The notes under the pieces: model-generated
Database searches by the model: none
Seen by the model: only the letters and a program-made list of their open reading frames with translations
What the model was told of the DNA's origin: nothing
Shown: piece after piece, positions 8,612 to 17,289 of the stretch
How the letters are laid out: each line of letters opens with the position of its first letter
Numbering within the stretch: the stretch's first letter is position 1
DNA from: Mycolicibacterium goodii
GTDB lineage: Bacteria > Actinomycetota > Actinomycetes > Mycobacteriales > Mycobacteriaceae
DNA length: 64,000 nt
Direction: 5' to 3'
NCBI RefSeq assembly: GCF_022370755.2
Contig: NZ_CP092364.2
Span: forward strand, 2,914,001 to 2,978,000
Program-made: the position numbers and the translations under genes

Positions 8612-9580
8612 ATGACCGTCTCACCGCAGGGCCCGCCACTCGATCCCGACGCCGCCGCCCGGATCGCCGGGTTCGGAAAGCCCGCCTCGGTCCGTGACCG
8701 TGGCCTGGAGACAGTGCGCATGGCGATCGAATCGGCCCCGCTGCCAACCGATATGCCACCGATGGCCGAGGTTGTCGACCGGACCGTGCCGGCATCCGAT
8801 CGTGAGATCGGCGTGCGGGTGTACCGGCCCGAACTGGTGCGGCAGGATACCGCTCCGGTCATCATGCACTTCCACGGCGGCGGACTGGTGATGGGCAGCG
8901 TCAATTCGTTCGAACCGCTGTCGCGTGGGCTGGCGGCCGCCGCAGGGGCTGTCGTGGTGGCGGTCGACTACCGGTTGGCCCCGGAGTACCCGCCACCTGC
9001 ACAGTTCGACGACGTGTTCGCCGCGACCGAATGGGTGGCCCGGCACGCCGAAGAACTCGGTGTCGACGCCCGTCGCCTGGTGCTCGCAGGTGACAGTGCC
9101 GGTGGTGGGCTCGCGGCCGCAGTGGCGTTGGCCGCACGCGACCGCGGAGGGCCCGCCGTCTTCGCCCAGGTGCTGCTCTACCCGGGGCTCGACCGTGACA
9201 TGGGCGCGCAGTCCATCGTCGAGATGCCCGACGCCCCGATGTTGTCACGTGACGACATCGTGTACATGCACGATCTGGCCGACACCGGCGCGGGCAGCCC
9301 GCACGACCCGTATCGCGTTCCGGCCTATGCCGACGACCTGCGCGGTCTGCCCCAGGCGATCGTGGTCACCGGTGAGTGCGACCCGATCCGGGATTGGGGC
9401 GAGCGCTACGCGAACCGGCTTCGCGCGGCCCGTGTGCAGACCACCCTCACCCGCTACCCCGGTATGTACCACGGCTTTTTGATGCGTTACGAGGCCACCG
9501 CACGCGGGCGTCTGGCACTGGCCGAAACCGGTGCGCTGCTGCGTGCGAAGTTCACCGATCCGCTGCCCTTTGCGGGCTGA
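8612..9580 (+). CDS. Alpha/beta hydrolase, HSL-type esterase/lipase
   Basis: This 322-residue serine hydrolase of the hormone-sensitive-lipase group would cleave carboxylic esters. HFHGGGLVMGS near residue 90 forms the oxyanion hole. GDSAGGG near 158 holds the nucleophilic serine. The aspartate in ECDPIRDWG (near 255) and the histidine in YPGMYHGF (near 287) complete the triad. It starts eight bases after the SDR stop. In a steroid locus it might remove an ester group or hydrolyse a lactone, but the natural substrate is unknown. Confidence 0.88.
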   Translation: MTVSPQGPPLDPDAAARIAGFGKPASVRDRGLETVRMAIESAPLPTDMPPMAEVVDRTVPASDREIGVRVYRPELVRQDTAPVIMHFHGGGLVMGSVNSFEPLSRGLAAAAGAVVVAVDYRLAPEYPPPAQFDDVFAATEWVARHAEELGVDARRLVLAGDSAGGGLAAAVALAARDRGGPAVFAQVLLYPGLDRDMGAQSIVEMPDAPMLSRDDIVYMHDLADTGAGSPHDPYRVPAYADDLRGLPQAIVVTGECDPIRDWGERYANRLRAARVQTTLTRYPGMYHGFLMRYEATARGRLALAETGALLRAKFTDPLPFAG

Positions 9581-9689
9581 TCCTCCCGATGGCCGGACAT
9601 TGCTCGGTCCAACCCCGGTGATGCCAACCAGAATTGAGAAAGCAACGGCGCGGATGTCGCCGGATCTTTCAGAGAAGGAGTGCCCCCTG

Positions 9690-10766
9690 ATGCTCACCGA
9701 TGAGCGGCGAATGGAGTTGTCCGACATCCTGCGGCCCGTGGCGCCGCCGCGCGAAGTCGACAATGTCTACACCGCCGACCAGAAGCAACGCCTGCTCGAC
9801 GTGGTGCACGACCGCGGCCCGTGGAAGCTGATCATCGCGCAGCACTTCGCGTCGGCCGACGAGTTGATGGCGACGATGAGCGGCATGTTCCCCGAGGGTT
9901 TCGAACCGTCCATGGACCTGTTCCTGACCCCGACGTTCCGCGGCTATCTGGCCAACTACGGTGCGGTGCTCTACCCCGAACTGCACGACTGCTTCTACAA
10001 CGAGACGTTCCTGAACCACGCCAAGGACTACTGGGGAGCGCAATACGCCAAGCCGGAGATGATGCTTTTCAACATCAACGGGCCATGCGCGAATCGCGAT
10101 CCGGGACACCTGGATTCACCCAGTTTCCGCGGAGTTCGGCACGAGAACGCGCCCACCTGGCTGTGCAGCGTGATGGGCAAGTCGGGGCTGTTCAACGACT
10201 ACCTGGTCAAGATGGCGCAGGTGATCATCTGGTTCTCCCTCGACGAGGGCAGCGGTTTCACCTACTGGCCCGACGGTCCGCTCAAGGCGCCCAAGCGGGT
10301 CCTGCCCCCGATCAACAACCGTGGCGTGGTGGTGCAGAACGAGATGATGGTGCACCGCGGCGAGGCCAACGGTCCGCTGGAGCAGCAGATGCCGGCCGGA
10401 CTGGCGTTCGACACGGTGTTCGCCGGTGATCCCGCGGACCGCGACCAGTGGGTGCTCAAGAACGGCGACGACGTGATCGCCCGTCATCACACCGACGATC
10501 TGCGGTTTCTGGTGCACTGGTCGGCCGAGGTGTTCTCCGACTACGACGAGTTGAAGAAGAACATGGACCGCTCCGACGACCTGACGATCGACACGGCGAT
10601 CGACATGATGGTCGACGACCTGGCCAAGAAGGGCATCAAGCTCGACATCCCGAGCGAGCCTTTGCACGATCCGGCCTTCATCGGCGCGCTCAACGCCGCA
10701 TATGACCTCGGTGGTCCGGCCATCTACCCCGAGGAGGCGCCGCTGAGCGCGTTCGTCCTCAGCTGA
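9690..10766 (+). CDS. Conserved hypothetical, possible Fe(II)/2OG oxygenase-like protein
   Basis: A 358-residue protein with a strong ribosome site (GAAGGAG, ending 9 bases before the ATG at 9690). I do not recognise a named family. Two segments suggest a double-stranded beta-helix oxygenase: DPGHLDSPSFRG near residue 140, containing an H-x-D pair, and MVHRGEANG near 219, a possible distal iron-binding histidine. Several conserved-looking tryptophans and tyrosines lie between. A phytanoyl-CoA dioxygenase-like role would suit the neighbouring acyl-CoA genes, but this is inference from two short motifs. The gene is last in the plus-strand train and ends at a strong terminator. Confidence 0.6.
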   Translation: MLTDERRMELSDILRPVAPPREVDNVYTADQKQRLLDVVHDRGPWKLIIAQHFASADELMATMSGMFPEGFEPSMDLFLTPTFRGYLANYGAVLYPELHDCFYNETFLNHAKDYWGAQYAKPEMMLFNINGPCANRDPGHLDSPSFRGVRHENAPTWLCSVMGKSGLFNDYLVKMAQVIIWFSLDEGSGFTYWPDGPLKAPKRVLPPINNRGVVVQNEMMVHRGEANGPLEQQMPAGLAFDTVFAGDPADRDQWVLKNGDDVIARHHTDDLRFLVHWSAEVFSDYDELKKNMDRSDDLTIDTAIDMMVDDLAKKGIKLDIPSEPLHDPAFIGALNAAYDLGGPAIYPEEAPLSAFVLS

Positions 10767-10773
10767 GCCCCAC

Positions 10774-10818
10774 ACAGTTCGGCCCCGGTCTTCCGAGAGG
10801 AAGCCGGGGCCGAACTGT
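10774..10818. terminator. Strong bidirectional terminator hairpin
   Basis: A perfect 15-base-pair stem (arms 10774-10788 and 10804-10818, beginning acagttcggccccgg) is extended by an inner four-pair stem with a GAGA loop. It lies between two convergent genes whose stops are about 70 bases apart, so it can end both transcripts. The plus side continues into a short T-rich run. Confidence 0.85.
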
Positions 10819-10835
10819 TTACTGTTGCCGGGTTC

Positions 10836-12425
10836 CTAGATTTTCGCGGCCGCGTCCGCGCCGGCCCGCCGACCGCTGAACACGCAGTCGGAGATCGACA
10901 ACCCGCTGACGTAGCTGTTGGAGCACACACCGACCGCGGTGCGCCCGGCGGCGTACAGGCCCGGCACCACGCCGCCGTCGCGGTGCACCACCGCTCCGGT
11001 GTCCTCGTCGACCACCAGACCGCCCAGCGTCAGCCCGGGAATCGGGTAGAACAGCGAGGAATCTGCGGAGATATCGATGGAGTAGAACGGCCCCCGCTCC
11101 ATCGGCGGGCACAGCGACGGATCTTTGTGCGCGGGATCGCCTGCCCCGCTTGCGATTCCACGGTTGTACTCGTCGACGGTCTTGCGCAGCGCCGCGGCGT
11201 CGATGCCGTTCTTGGCCGCGATGCCCTCGATGGTGGCCGCCTTCTTGTGGCCGATGGTCCGCAGGTACCAGATCTGCAGACGCTGGAACACCATCGTCTG
11301 TTCGGTGATCTGCGCGGAGATCTTCCGCCACGTCGCGGCGTCGTAGATCGCCCATCCGGTGCCGCCGAACTCGCGCATGAGCACGTTGCCGTGGGCGGCG
11401 CCGTAGAGATCCTCGTTGGCGATTCGTCGCCCGTCCGCCCCCACGGTGAGCCCCTCCAGGAACGCGCTCGGCGGGGACAGGAACCGCCAGGCCGTGACGT
11501 TGCCCATCTTGTCGGTCACTCCCCCGGCGTCGAGTCCCAACCGGATCCCGGTGCCGTCGTCACCGACGGTGCCCAGTGGCGAGATCTTCAGGAACTCCGG
11601 CGCATGGCGGCGGACCCAGTCGCGGTTGTTGATGAACCCGCCCGCGGCCAGGATCACCGCGCCGGCGCTCGCCTGCGCCTCGACACCGGCCTCGTCACGC
11701 AGGCGTTCGCCTCGGGCCACGGCCCCGGCGACCGCTCTGGGCATCCAGGTGCCCAGCTTGCCCGTCGCCTTGGCGATGCGCCGATGCCGACGCGCGTTGG
11801 GGTGCCCGGGGTCGGTCACCGTGTACCGGACGCCGGTGACCCGACCCTCGTCGTCCTGGATCAGGGAATGCACATGTGCCAGCGGTGTGAAGTGCACTCC
11901 CTTGGCCAGCGCGGAGTCCCGAAGGCGCTCGAACAGCACCCGCCCGGAACTCATGCCCGGCGCGAGGACGCGGTGCCCGCGTGGCGCGGGTTGCGCGTGA
12001 TCGACGTAGGAATAGGCCTTTTCGTTGCCCGAGTAGTAGAGGTAGTTGTCGTCGGTGGGGTACGACGTCTTGTACGACGGCACCGCCCCGCCCCGGAACG
12101 GCACGCCCTGGGCCTTGAGCCACTCGATCAGTGCCGGGCTCTGCTCGCAGAACCGGGCCAGGGTCTCGGGTTTGACGGCGCCTGCCACCTCCCGCTCGAG
12201 GTAGGCGCGCATGTTCTCCGCGCTGTCGGAGTAGCCGCCCGCGCGCTGCTCGGGCGTTCCCGCACCGGCGTAGACGATCCCGCCCGAGTAGGCCGTGGCG
12301 CCGCCGCCGTAGCCGCGGTCGAGCACCAGTACACGGGCACCGTGGTCGGCGGCCTCGATCGCGGCGGACGCTCCAGCCGCCCCGAACCCCACCACGATGA
12401 CGTCATATTCGCGATCTGTTGGCAT
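10836..12425 (-). CDS. FAD-dependent ketosteroid dehydrogenase-like flavoprotein (Kst4D-like)
   Basis: A 529-residue flavoprotein of the fumarate-reductase/KstD superfamily. The N-terminal dinucleotide motif VVGFGAAGASAAIEA is followed by GGGATAYSGG, and the second FAD contact is near the C-terminus. The active-site loop near residue 505 reads SNSYVSGLS, not the YPG-x-G signature of delta-1-dehydrogenases. A Tyr-x-Ser pair is, as I recall, the catalytic feature of 3-ketosteroid delta4-(5alpha)-dehydrogenase from Rhodococcus, so that activity is the best guess. It is the last gene of a minus-strand operon with kshA, 12 bases after the SDR. Confidence 0.75.
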   Translation of the reverse strand: MPTDREYDVIVVGFGAAGASAAIEAADHGARVLVLDRGYGGGATAYSGGIVYAGAGTPEQRAGGYSDSAENMRAYLEREVAGAVKPETLARFCEQSPALIEWLKAQGVPFRGGAVPSYKTSYPTDDNYLYYSGNEKAYSYVDHAQPAPRGHRVLAPGMSSGRVLFERLRDSALAKGVHFTPLAHVHSLIQDDEGRVTGVRYTVTDPGHPNARRHRRIAKATGKLGTWMPRAVAGAVARGERLRDEAGVEAQASAGAVILAAGGFINNRDWVRRHAPEFLKISPLGTVGDDGTGIRLGLDAGGVTDKMGNVTAWRFLSPPSAFLEGLTVGADGRRIANEDLYGAAHGNVLMREFGGTGWAIYDAATWRKISAQITEQTMVFQRLQIWYLRTIGHKKAATIEGIAAKNGIDAAALRKTVDEYNRGIASGAGDPAHKDPSLCPPMERGPFYSIDISADSSLFYPIPGLTLGGLVVDEDTGAVVHRDGGVVPGLYAAGRTAVGVCSNSYVSGLSISDCVFSGRRAGADAAAKI

Positions 12426-12437
12426 CCCTACTCCCGA

Positions 12438-13229
12438 TCAGAGGACGGACTTGATCTGTTTGGCCACCATCCGGGCGGTGCGCCGCGGCGCCAGCCGCGA
12501 CAGTGTGTACAGCACGTGAGCGTCGGTGCCGATGATCACGCGGTAGCGGTCCTTGGCGATCCCGGCGACGATCTTCTTCCCCGCGGCCTCGGGCGTGGTC
12601 ACCAGGGCGCGACGTCCTCCGGCGTCGATCATCTCCACGCCCGAGTTCTGCGCCAGGTTGGTGGAGACGTTTCCGGGGAAGATCGTCACGACATGGATGT
12701 CGGTGTCGGCGAGTTCGGCGTCGAGCCCCTCGCTGAAGTGCTGCACGGCGGCCTTGCTCGTGCTGTAGAGCACCTGGCTGGCGAACGGCACCAGTGCCGA
12801 AAGGCTCGACATGTTGGTGATATTGGCTTCGGGTCGTTGCCGAAGGACCGGCAGGAAGGCCCGGCACATCTGCACGGTGCCGAGGAAGTTCACGGTCGTC
12901 ACCCGGTCGATCTGGTCGACTTCGAGGTCACCGAACAGTGCGAATTTCTGGGCGATTCCGGCGATGTTCACCAGGCCGTCAACCTGGCCGTGGACGTCGA
13001 GCACCGCGTCGGGCAGCCCGGCCACCGCGTCTCGGTCGGTGACGTTCAGAACATGGGTCGACATCCGCGCCCCGGTGCTGCGGGCGCGCTCCGTCGTGCC
13101 GGCGAGGCCCACTTCGTCGAGGTCGACGGCGGCGACGTGTGCGCCGTGCCGGCTCAGTCCCACGGCGACTTCGCGTCCCATGCCGTTGCCGGCGCCGGTG
13201 ACGACGAAGACCTTATCCGCGATGCGCAC
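12438..13229 (-). CDS. Short-chain dehydrogenase/reductase (SDR)
   Basis: A 263-residue classical SDR with cofactor motif TGAGNGMG near residue 10, NIAG near 85, and the catalytic Ser and Tyr-x-x-x-Lys in SSLSALVPF and YSTSKAA near residues 135-155. I chose the GTG at 13229 because a GGAGG lies six bases upstream; the ATG at 13235 would touch that site. It overlaps the end of the small Cys-rich gene before it by 17 bases and precedes the Kst4D-like flavoprotein. A hydroxysteroid dehydrogenase role fits the operon but is inferred. The C-terminus (PRRTARMVAKQIKSVL) is basic. Confidence 0.85.
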   Translation of the reverse strand: MRIADKVFVVTGAGNGMGREVAVGLSRHGAHVAAVDLDEVGLAGTTERARSTGARMSTHVLNVTDRDAVAGLPDAVLDVHGQVDGLVNIAGIAQKFALFGDLEVDQIDRVTTVNFLGTVQMCRAFLPVLRQRPEANITNMSSLSALVPFASQVLYSTSKAAVQHFSEGLDAELADTDIHVVTIFPGNVSTNLAQNSGVEMIDAGGRRALVTTPEAAGKKIVAGIAKDRYRVIIGTDAHVLYTLSRLAPRRTARMVAKQIKSVL

Positions 13230-13491
13230 GCGCATCCTCCGCTTCGGCGAGCACCGGCACGCTGCCCTGCAGGACCGCGGTCTCGATGGCGGACCGCAGC
13301 TGCGGGCACAGCGGCAGTGCCTGTCCTGCATGGCGATGCGGGTCCACGCACTTCTGCCGTGCGGCTGCGCTCCACTGCACGCTGGTCTGCTCCCAGCTGG
13401 CCTTGCGCACCAGCACGCGCGCACCGCACGTCCCGCACCCGACCGGCCGCATGGGCGCATCGGCGAGCCGGTTGTCGGGCCGCACGGTCAC
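13213..13491 (-). CDS. Small Cys-rich protein linked to KshA
   Basis: A 92-residue protein that starts with a GTG overlapping the kshA stop (GTGA) and runs 17 bases into the next gene. It contains a CGTCG knuckle near residue 19, a further cysteine in RQKCVDP and one in LPLCPQL, so a four-cysteine zinc ribbon or small iron-sulfur site is possible. Coupling between kshA and an SDR suggests a helper of the oxygenase, for example in electron transfer or assembly, but no spacing typical of a [2Fe-2S] or [4Fe-4S] ferredoxin is seen. Function is unknown. Confidence 0.65.
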   Translation of the reverse strand: MTVRPDNRLADAPMRPVGCGTCGARVLVRKASWEQTSVQWSAAARQKCVDPHRHAGQALPLCPQLRSAIETAVLQGSVPVLAEAEDARAHRG

Positions 13492-14648
13492 TTGTTGACG
13501 CCCACCAGTCTGGGCAGCCGGCCCGCGGCCAGATTGTCCTGGACCTCCTTGAGCCAGGCCTCCCGCGGACGCGTGGTGTCGATCTCGAACTCGAAGCGGT
13601 CCACCATGTCCGGTGTCACGTCGGCGACGTCGACATAGAACTGCTCGTACCACCGCCGCAGCTGGTAGACGGGGCCGTCCTCCTCGCACAGCAACGGATT
13701 GTCGATGCGCGCCTTGCGTTTCCAGATGGCGACATCCTGCTCGAAGCCCATCTTGACGAAATCGCCGAGTGCCACGGCCATCTGCGTCGCGACGTCGTGC
13801 GGAACCACATCGGACATCTCGACGGTGATGCCGTACTGCAGCACAAAGGAATCGGCGTCGATCGGATAGTGGCAGTTGAGCAGTATGGTGCGCTGGTCGC
13901 CGTGCTCGTAGTGGTAGGTCAGGTCGTCGATCATGAAGGACGGCCCGTAATAGGAGGCGACCGACGTGGTCCCGAGGATCTTCGCACCCTCACCCGATCC
14001 GAGGTCCGGTCGCGCCTCGCTTTTGTAGTACTGCGTGGCCACATGGCCCTCGAAGACGTTCTTGAAGCCCGTCGGCAGTCCCCCGTGGATATAGAAAAAG
14101 TGGGCCATGTCGACGACGTTGTCGATGATCTCGCGGCAGTTGGTGTGCACCACCGTCGAATACCAGTGCCAGTCGGTCCACCGGTCGGTGCCCACACCCT
14201 CGATCCGCGGGATCGTCACCTCAGGCGGCGGCGGGTTCTTCTCCGGGTCGTTCCACACGAACAGCATGCCGTCCTGCTCCAGGGTGGGCCAGGTGGCGGT
14301 GCGGGCCAGCTTGGGCACGCGGCGGCTGTAGGGGATCTGCTTGCAGCGTCCGTCGCCACCCCAGCGCCAGTCGTGGAACGGGCAGGCGATCTCGTTGCCC
14401 TTCACCTCGCCGTCGGACAGATCGCCACCCATGTGCCTGCAATATGAGTCCAGCACGTTGATCTTCCCGTCCGCACCGCGGAAGACCACGAGCTTTCCAC
14501 CAAAGGCGTTGATCGCGTGCGGTTTACCGTCCCCCAGCTCACGGATCAACCCCAGGCAGTGCCAGCCTCGCGCGAATCGTGTCGGCGCGGCCTGCGCCTC
14601 GATCTGGCGAACCTCGCCGGTGCCGCCGTCGGGCTGCAACGATGTCAT
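13488..14648 (-). CDS. kshA: 3-ketosteroid 9-alpha-hydroxylase oxygenase component (KshA-type Rieske oxygenase)
   Basis: This 386-residue Rieske non-haem iron oxygenase is expected to hydroxylate the 9-alpha carbon of 3-ketosteroids, the step that with delta-1-dehydrogenation opens ring B. The Rieske ligands are C70-x-H72 and C89-x-x-H92. The mononuclear-iron motif runs N177-D180-H183-H188 in DNVVDMAHFFYIHGG. The length equals that of known KshA proteins. I chose the ATG at 14648 (GAGG nine bases upstream); ATGs at 14657 and 14666 are possible. It heads the minus-strand operon. No reductase partner (KshB) is encoded nearby, so one from elsewhere must serve it. Confidence 0.9.
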   Translation of the reverse strand: MTSLQPDGGTGEVRQIEAQAAPTRFARGWHCLGLIRELGDGKPHAINAFGGKLVVFRGADGKINVLDSYCRHMGGDLSDGEVKGNEIACPFHDWRWGGDGRCKQIPYSRRVPKLARTATWPTLEQDGMLFVWNDPEKNPPPPEVTIPRIEGVGTDRWTDWHWYSTVVHTNCREIIDNVVDMAHFFYIHGGLPTGFKNVFEGHVATQYYKSEARPDLGSGEGAKILGTTSVASYYGPSFMIDDLTYHYEHGDQRTILLNCHYPIDADSFVLQYGITVEMSDVVPHDVATQMAVALGDFVKMGFEQDVAIWKRKARIDNPLLCEEDGPVYQLRRWYEQFYVDVADVTPDMVDRFEFEIDTTRPREAWLKEVQDNLAAGRLPRLVGVNK

Positions 14649-14721
14649 ACCGGCCATCCTCGTCATGTGTCGCTTGCAAAGACCTTTCGATGTAACACCG
14701 GCGCGGGGTCCGAATGGGTCT

Positions 14722-14741
14722 GCTGTTCCACTGACCGGGCG
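14722..14741 (+). promoter_or_regulatory. 20-base element shared with the region before the SnoaL-like gene
   Basis: The sequence gctgttccactgaccgggcg lies in the 135-base gap between divergent kshA and the KstD-family gene. It differs at one base from positions 7170-7189. Its placement could control either or both divergent transcripts. No protein can be assigned to it. Confidence 0.35.
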
Positions 14742-14783
14742 GGCCCGGCGCACGCCTGACGGTTGACACCCGAGAATCGCGCG

Positions 14784-16460
14784 GTGACTGATCCCCAGAA
14801 CCTCACCGTCGATCTGCTGGTTGTCGGCTCCGGCACCGGAATGGCCGCGGCACTGGCCGCGCACGAACTCGGGCTTTCGGCAATGATCGTGGAGAAGACC
14901 GGCCTGGTCGGCGGATCGACCGCACGCTCAGGTGGCGCGTTCTGGATGCCTGCCAATCCGATCCTCTCCGAGGAGGGTTCCGATGACACCCTCGACGCCG
15001 GGCGCACCTACCTGGAGGCTCTCGTCGCCGACACCGCGCCGGCCGACCGGGCCCGGGCGTTCCTGGATCACGGCACCGCGACAGTTGAGATGCTGCGACG
15101 CACCACGCCGATGAAATTCCAGTGGGCCAAGGGGTATTCGGATTATCACCCCGAGCGTCCCGGCGGCAGCGCCGTCGGCCGAACGTGCGAATGCCGCCCG
15201 TTCGACACCGCCATCCTCGGCCGGGAGCTGTCACGGCTGCGGCCGGGGGTGATGAAATCCTCGTTCCCGATGCCGGTGACCGGTGCCGACTACCGCTGGT
15301 TGAATCTGATGGCCCGCGTGCCGCGAAAGGCCATCCCGCGCATCATGCTGCGCGCGTTCCAGGGCATCGGCGGACTGGTCCTGCGTCGTCGTTACGCCGC
15401 GGGCGGTCAGGCGCTCGCCGCGGGCCTGTACGCCGGTGTACTACGCGCCGGCATCCCGGTGTGGACGGAAAGCCCGCTGGTCCGACTGCTGGACGACGGG
15501 GATCGTGTGACCGGTGCGGTGGTGCACCGCAACGGCATCGACGTCGCCATCAGCGCACGTCGGGGCGTGGTGCTGGCTACCGGAGGCTTCGACCACCAGA
15601 TGGACTGGCGACGCAAGTTCCAGTCCGAATCGATGAACGAGGACCTCAGCCTCGGATCCGAGGGCAACACCGGCGACGGCATTCGCATCGCCCAGGATCT
15701 CGGCGCCGACACCGGACTCATGGACCAGGCCTGGTGGTTCCCCGCGTTCGCTCCCCTACCCGGCGGTGAGCCCACCGTGATGCTCGCCGAGCGGTCGCTC
15801 CCCGGGTGCCTGCTGGTCGATCAGACCGGCAACCGGTTCATCAACGAAGCCACCGACTACATGTCGTTCGGACAGCGGGTGCTGGACCGCGAACGCGTGG
15901 GCAATCCGGTCGACGTGATGTGGATGATCTTCGACCAGCGGTACCGCAACAGCTATCTGCTTGCCGCCGAACTGTTTCCGCGGATGCCGATCCCGCAGAC
16001 CTGGTATGACGCCGGTATCGCGCACCGCAGTGACGATCTCGCGGGACTCGCCCGGTCGATCGGCGTCGACGCGTCGGTCCTGACCGCCACACTGAGCCGC
16101 TTCAACGCGCTCGCACACACCGGCGTCGACACCGACTTCGGCCGCGGCGACAGCGCCTACGATCGCTACTACGGCGACCCCACCGTGACACCGAACCCCA
16201 ATCTGCGCCCGCTGGACGATGGCCCGCTCTACGCGGTGAAGGTGGTACTGAGTGACCTCGGCACCTGCGGTGGCGTGCGGGCCGATGCCCGCGGCCGGGC
16301 GTTGCGTGAGGACGGCTCGGTGATCGAGGGTCTCTATGCCATCGGCAACACCGCCGCCAACACCTTCGGCGCCAGCTATCCGGGCGCGGGTGCAACCATC
16401 GGGCAGGGCCTGGTGTTCGGCTACATCGCGGCCCGACACGCCGCAGGCCGGCTCGACTGA
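14784..16460 (+). CDS. 3-ketosteroid delta-1-dehydrogenase family flavoprotein (KstD-like)
   Basis: A 558-residue FAD-dependent dehydrogenase. The FAD motif VVGSGTGMAAALAA starts near residue 12, and GGSTARSGGAFWMP is near 46. The C-terminal active-site signature SYPGAG near residue 531 carries the Tyr and Gly expected of delta-1-dehydrogenases, followed by the second FAD contact GATIGQGLVFG. I chose the GTG at 14784, which leaves a short N-terminus before the first strand; a TTG at 14763 is in frame. It would desaturate ring A of a 3-ketosteroid. It is transcribed divergently from kshA, its expected metabolic partner. Confidence 0.85.
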   Translation: MTDPQNLTVDLLVVGSGTGMAAALAAHELGLSAMIVEKTGLVGGSTARSGGAFWMPANPILSEEGSDDTLDAGRTYLEALVADTAPADRARAFLDHGTATVEMLRRTTPMKFQWAKGYSDYHPERPGGSAVGRTCECRPFDTAILGRELSRLRPGVMKSSFPMPVTGADYRWLNLMARVPRKAIPRIMLRAFQGIGGLVLRRRYAAGGQALAAGLYAGVLRAGIPVWTESPLVRLLDDGDRVTGAVVHRNGIDVAISARRGVVLATGGFDHQMDWRRKFQSESMNEDLSLGSEGNTGDGIRIAQDLGADTGLMDQAWWFPAFAPLPGGEPTVMLAERSLPGCLLVDQTGNRFINEATDYMSFGQRVLDRERVGNPVDVMWMIFDQRYRNSYLLAAELFPRMPIPQTWYDAGIAHRSDDLAGLARSIGVDASVLTATLSRFNALAHTGVDTDFGRGDSAYDRYYGDPTVTPNPNLRPLDDGPLYAVKVVLSDLGTCGGVRADARGRALREDGSVIEGLYAIGNTAANTFGASYPGAGATIGQGLVFGYIAARHAAGRLD

Positions 16461-16475
16461 TCAGAAGCGGGGGTT

Positions 16476-17171
16476 TCAGTCGGGCCGATCTCCGCCGGGC
16501 GGTGTTTCGTCCGACTCCTCCGCCGCGATGCGGCGCTCGACCTCGTACCAGTACTCGCGCACCGGGAACTCGATGTTCTGCGCACCCGCCTGCGCAATCT
16601 GCACCTCGACGGCGTCGAGATCCTTGATCATCTGCAGCGCGAGTTCGCGTTCGGCGGCGTAGTAACGCTCCGACCACTTCAGCGCCAGCCCCGCATACGA
16701 CCAGGCGGGCTGGTCTTCGGTCCAGCGGACCTCGGTGGCGGCGGCCTGATGCATGCGGTCGGCGTAGGCGGCGTGCTCGGCGAGGACCTCCCGCAGGCGG
16801 CCCGGTTTCAGCAAGTGGCCCAGCATTACCCGCAACACCGGGTTGTGCTTGAGCGTGGGTGGCTCGACGGCCTCCTCGTTGGCCCAGCGGGTCACGGCGG
16901 ACAGTCCGGCATCGGTGATCTTGTACATCCGCCGGCTGCGGGCGCCCGCGTCGACACGCGAGCTCACCAGGCCGAGCCGCTCCAGTCGCTTCAGTTCGGA
17001 ATAGATCTGGCTGTACGCGGGGCTGGAGTAGAAGAACTGGATGGCCCAGTTGATCCACTTCTTGATGTCGTAACCGGACAGTTCGTCACCGCCGGAGAGC
17101 ATGCCCAGCAACGCCCATCCGGTGGGCGACACGTTCAGCTCACCGAGCGGGGTGTCGGCGGCATCTGTCAC
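16476..17171 (-). CDS. PadR-family transcriptional regulator
   Basis: A 231-residue regulator. The N-terminal winged-helix domain (ALLGMLSGGDELSGYDIKKW, then YSQIYSELKRLERLGLVSSR) is typical of PadR proteins. It is followed by a long helical C-terminal domain (AYADRMHQ, RELALQMIKDLDAVE) of the kind found in group I members, which dimerise through it. Stop codons of this gene and the preceding KstD-like gene face each other 15 bases apart. The divergent neighbour is the second KstD-like gene, so local control of that gene and possibly of the cluster is likely. A perfect CACCCGGGTG palindrome occurs in the gap, but its role is untested. Confidence 0.88.
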   Translation of the reverse strand: MTDAADTPLGELNVSPTGWALLGMLSGGDELSGYDIKKWINWAIQFFYSSPAYSQIYSELKRLERLGLVSSRVDAGARSRRMYKITDAGLSAVTRWANEEAVEPPTLKHNPVLRVMLGHLLKPGRLREVLAEHAAYADRMHQAAATEVRWTEDQPAWSYAGLALKWSERYYAAERELALQMIKDLDAVEVQIAQAGAQNIEFPVREYWYEVERRIAAEESDETPPGGDRPD

Positions 17172-17289
17172 TCGCCAAGGCTAGCAATGACCCGATCCAC
17201 CCGGGTGACGCCACTACCGCTCATCGGGAGAACCCGTTGCGCCGCCACCCGCCTGAGGCAACATTGATCTTCTGCGAAGAAGGAGGAGC

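Noticed and set aside
10983..14447. A plus-strand open frame of more than 1,100 codons opposite the kshA operon
   Set aside because: It is a mirror frame of four well-supported minus-strand genes in very GC-rich DNA; its translation shows Arg/His/Val-rich low-complexity sequence without domains.
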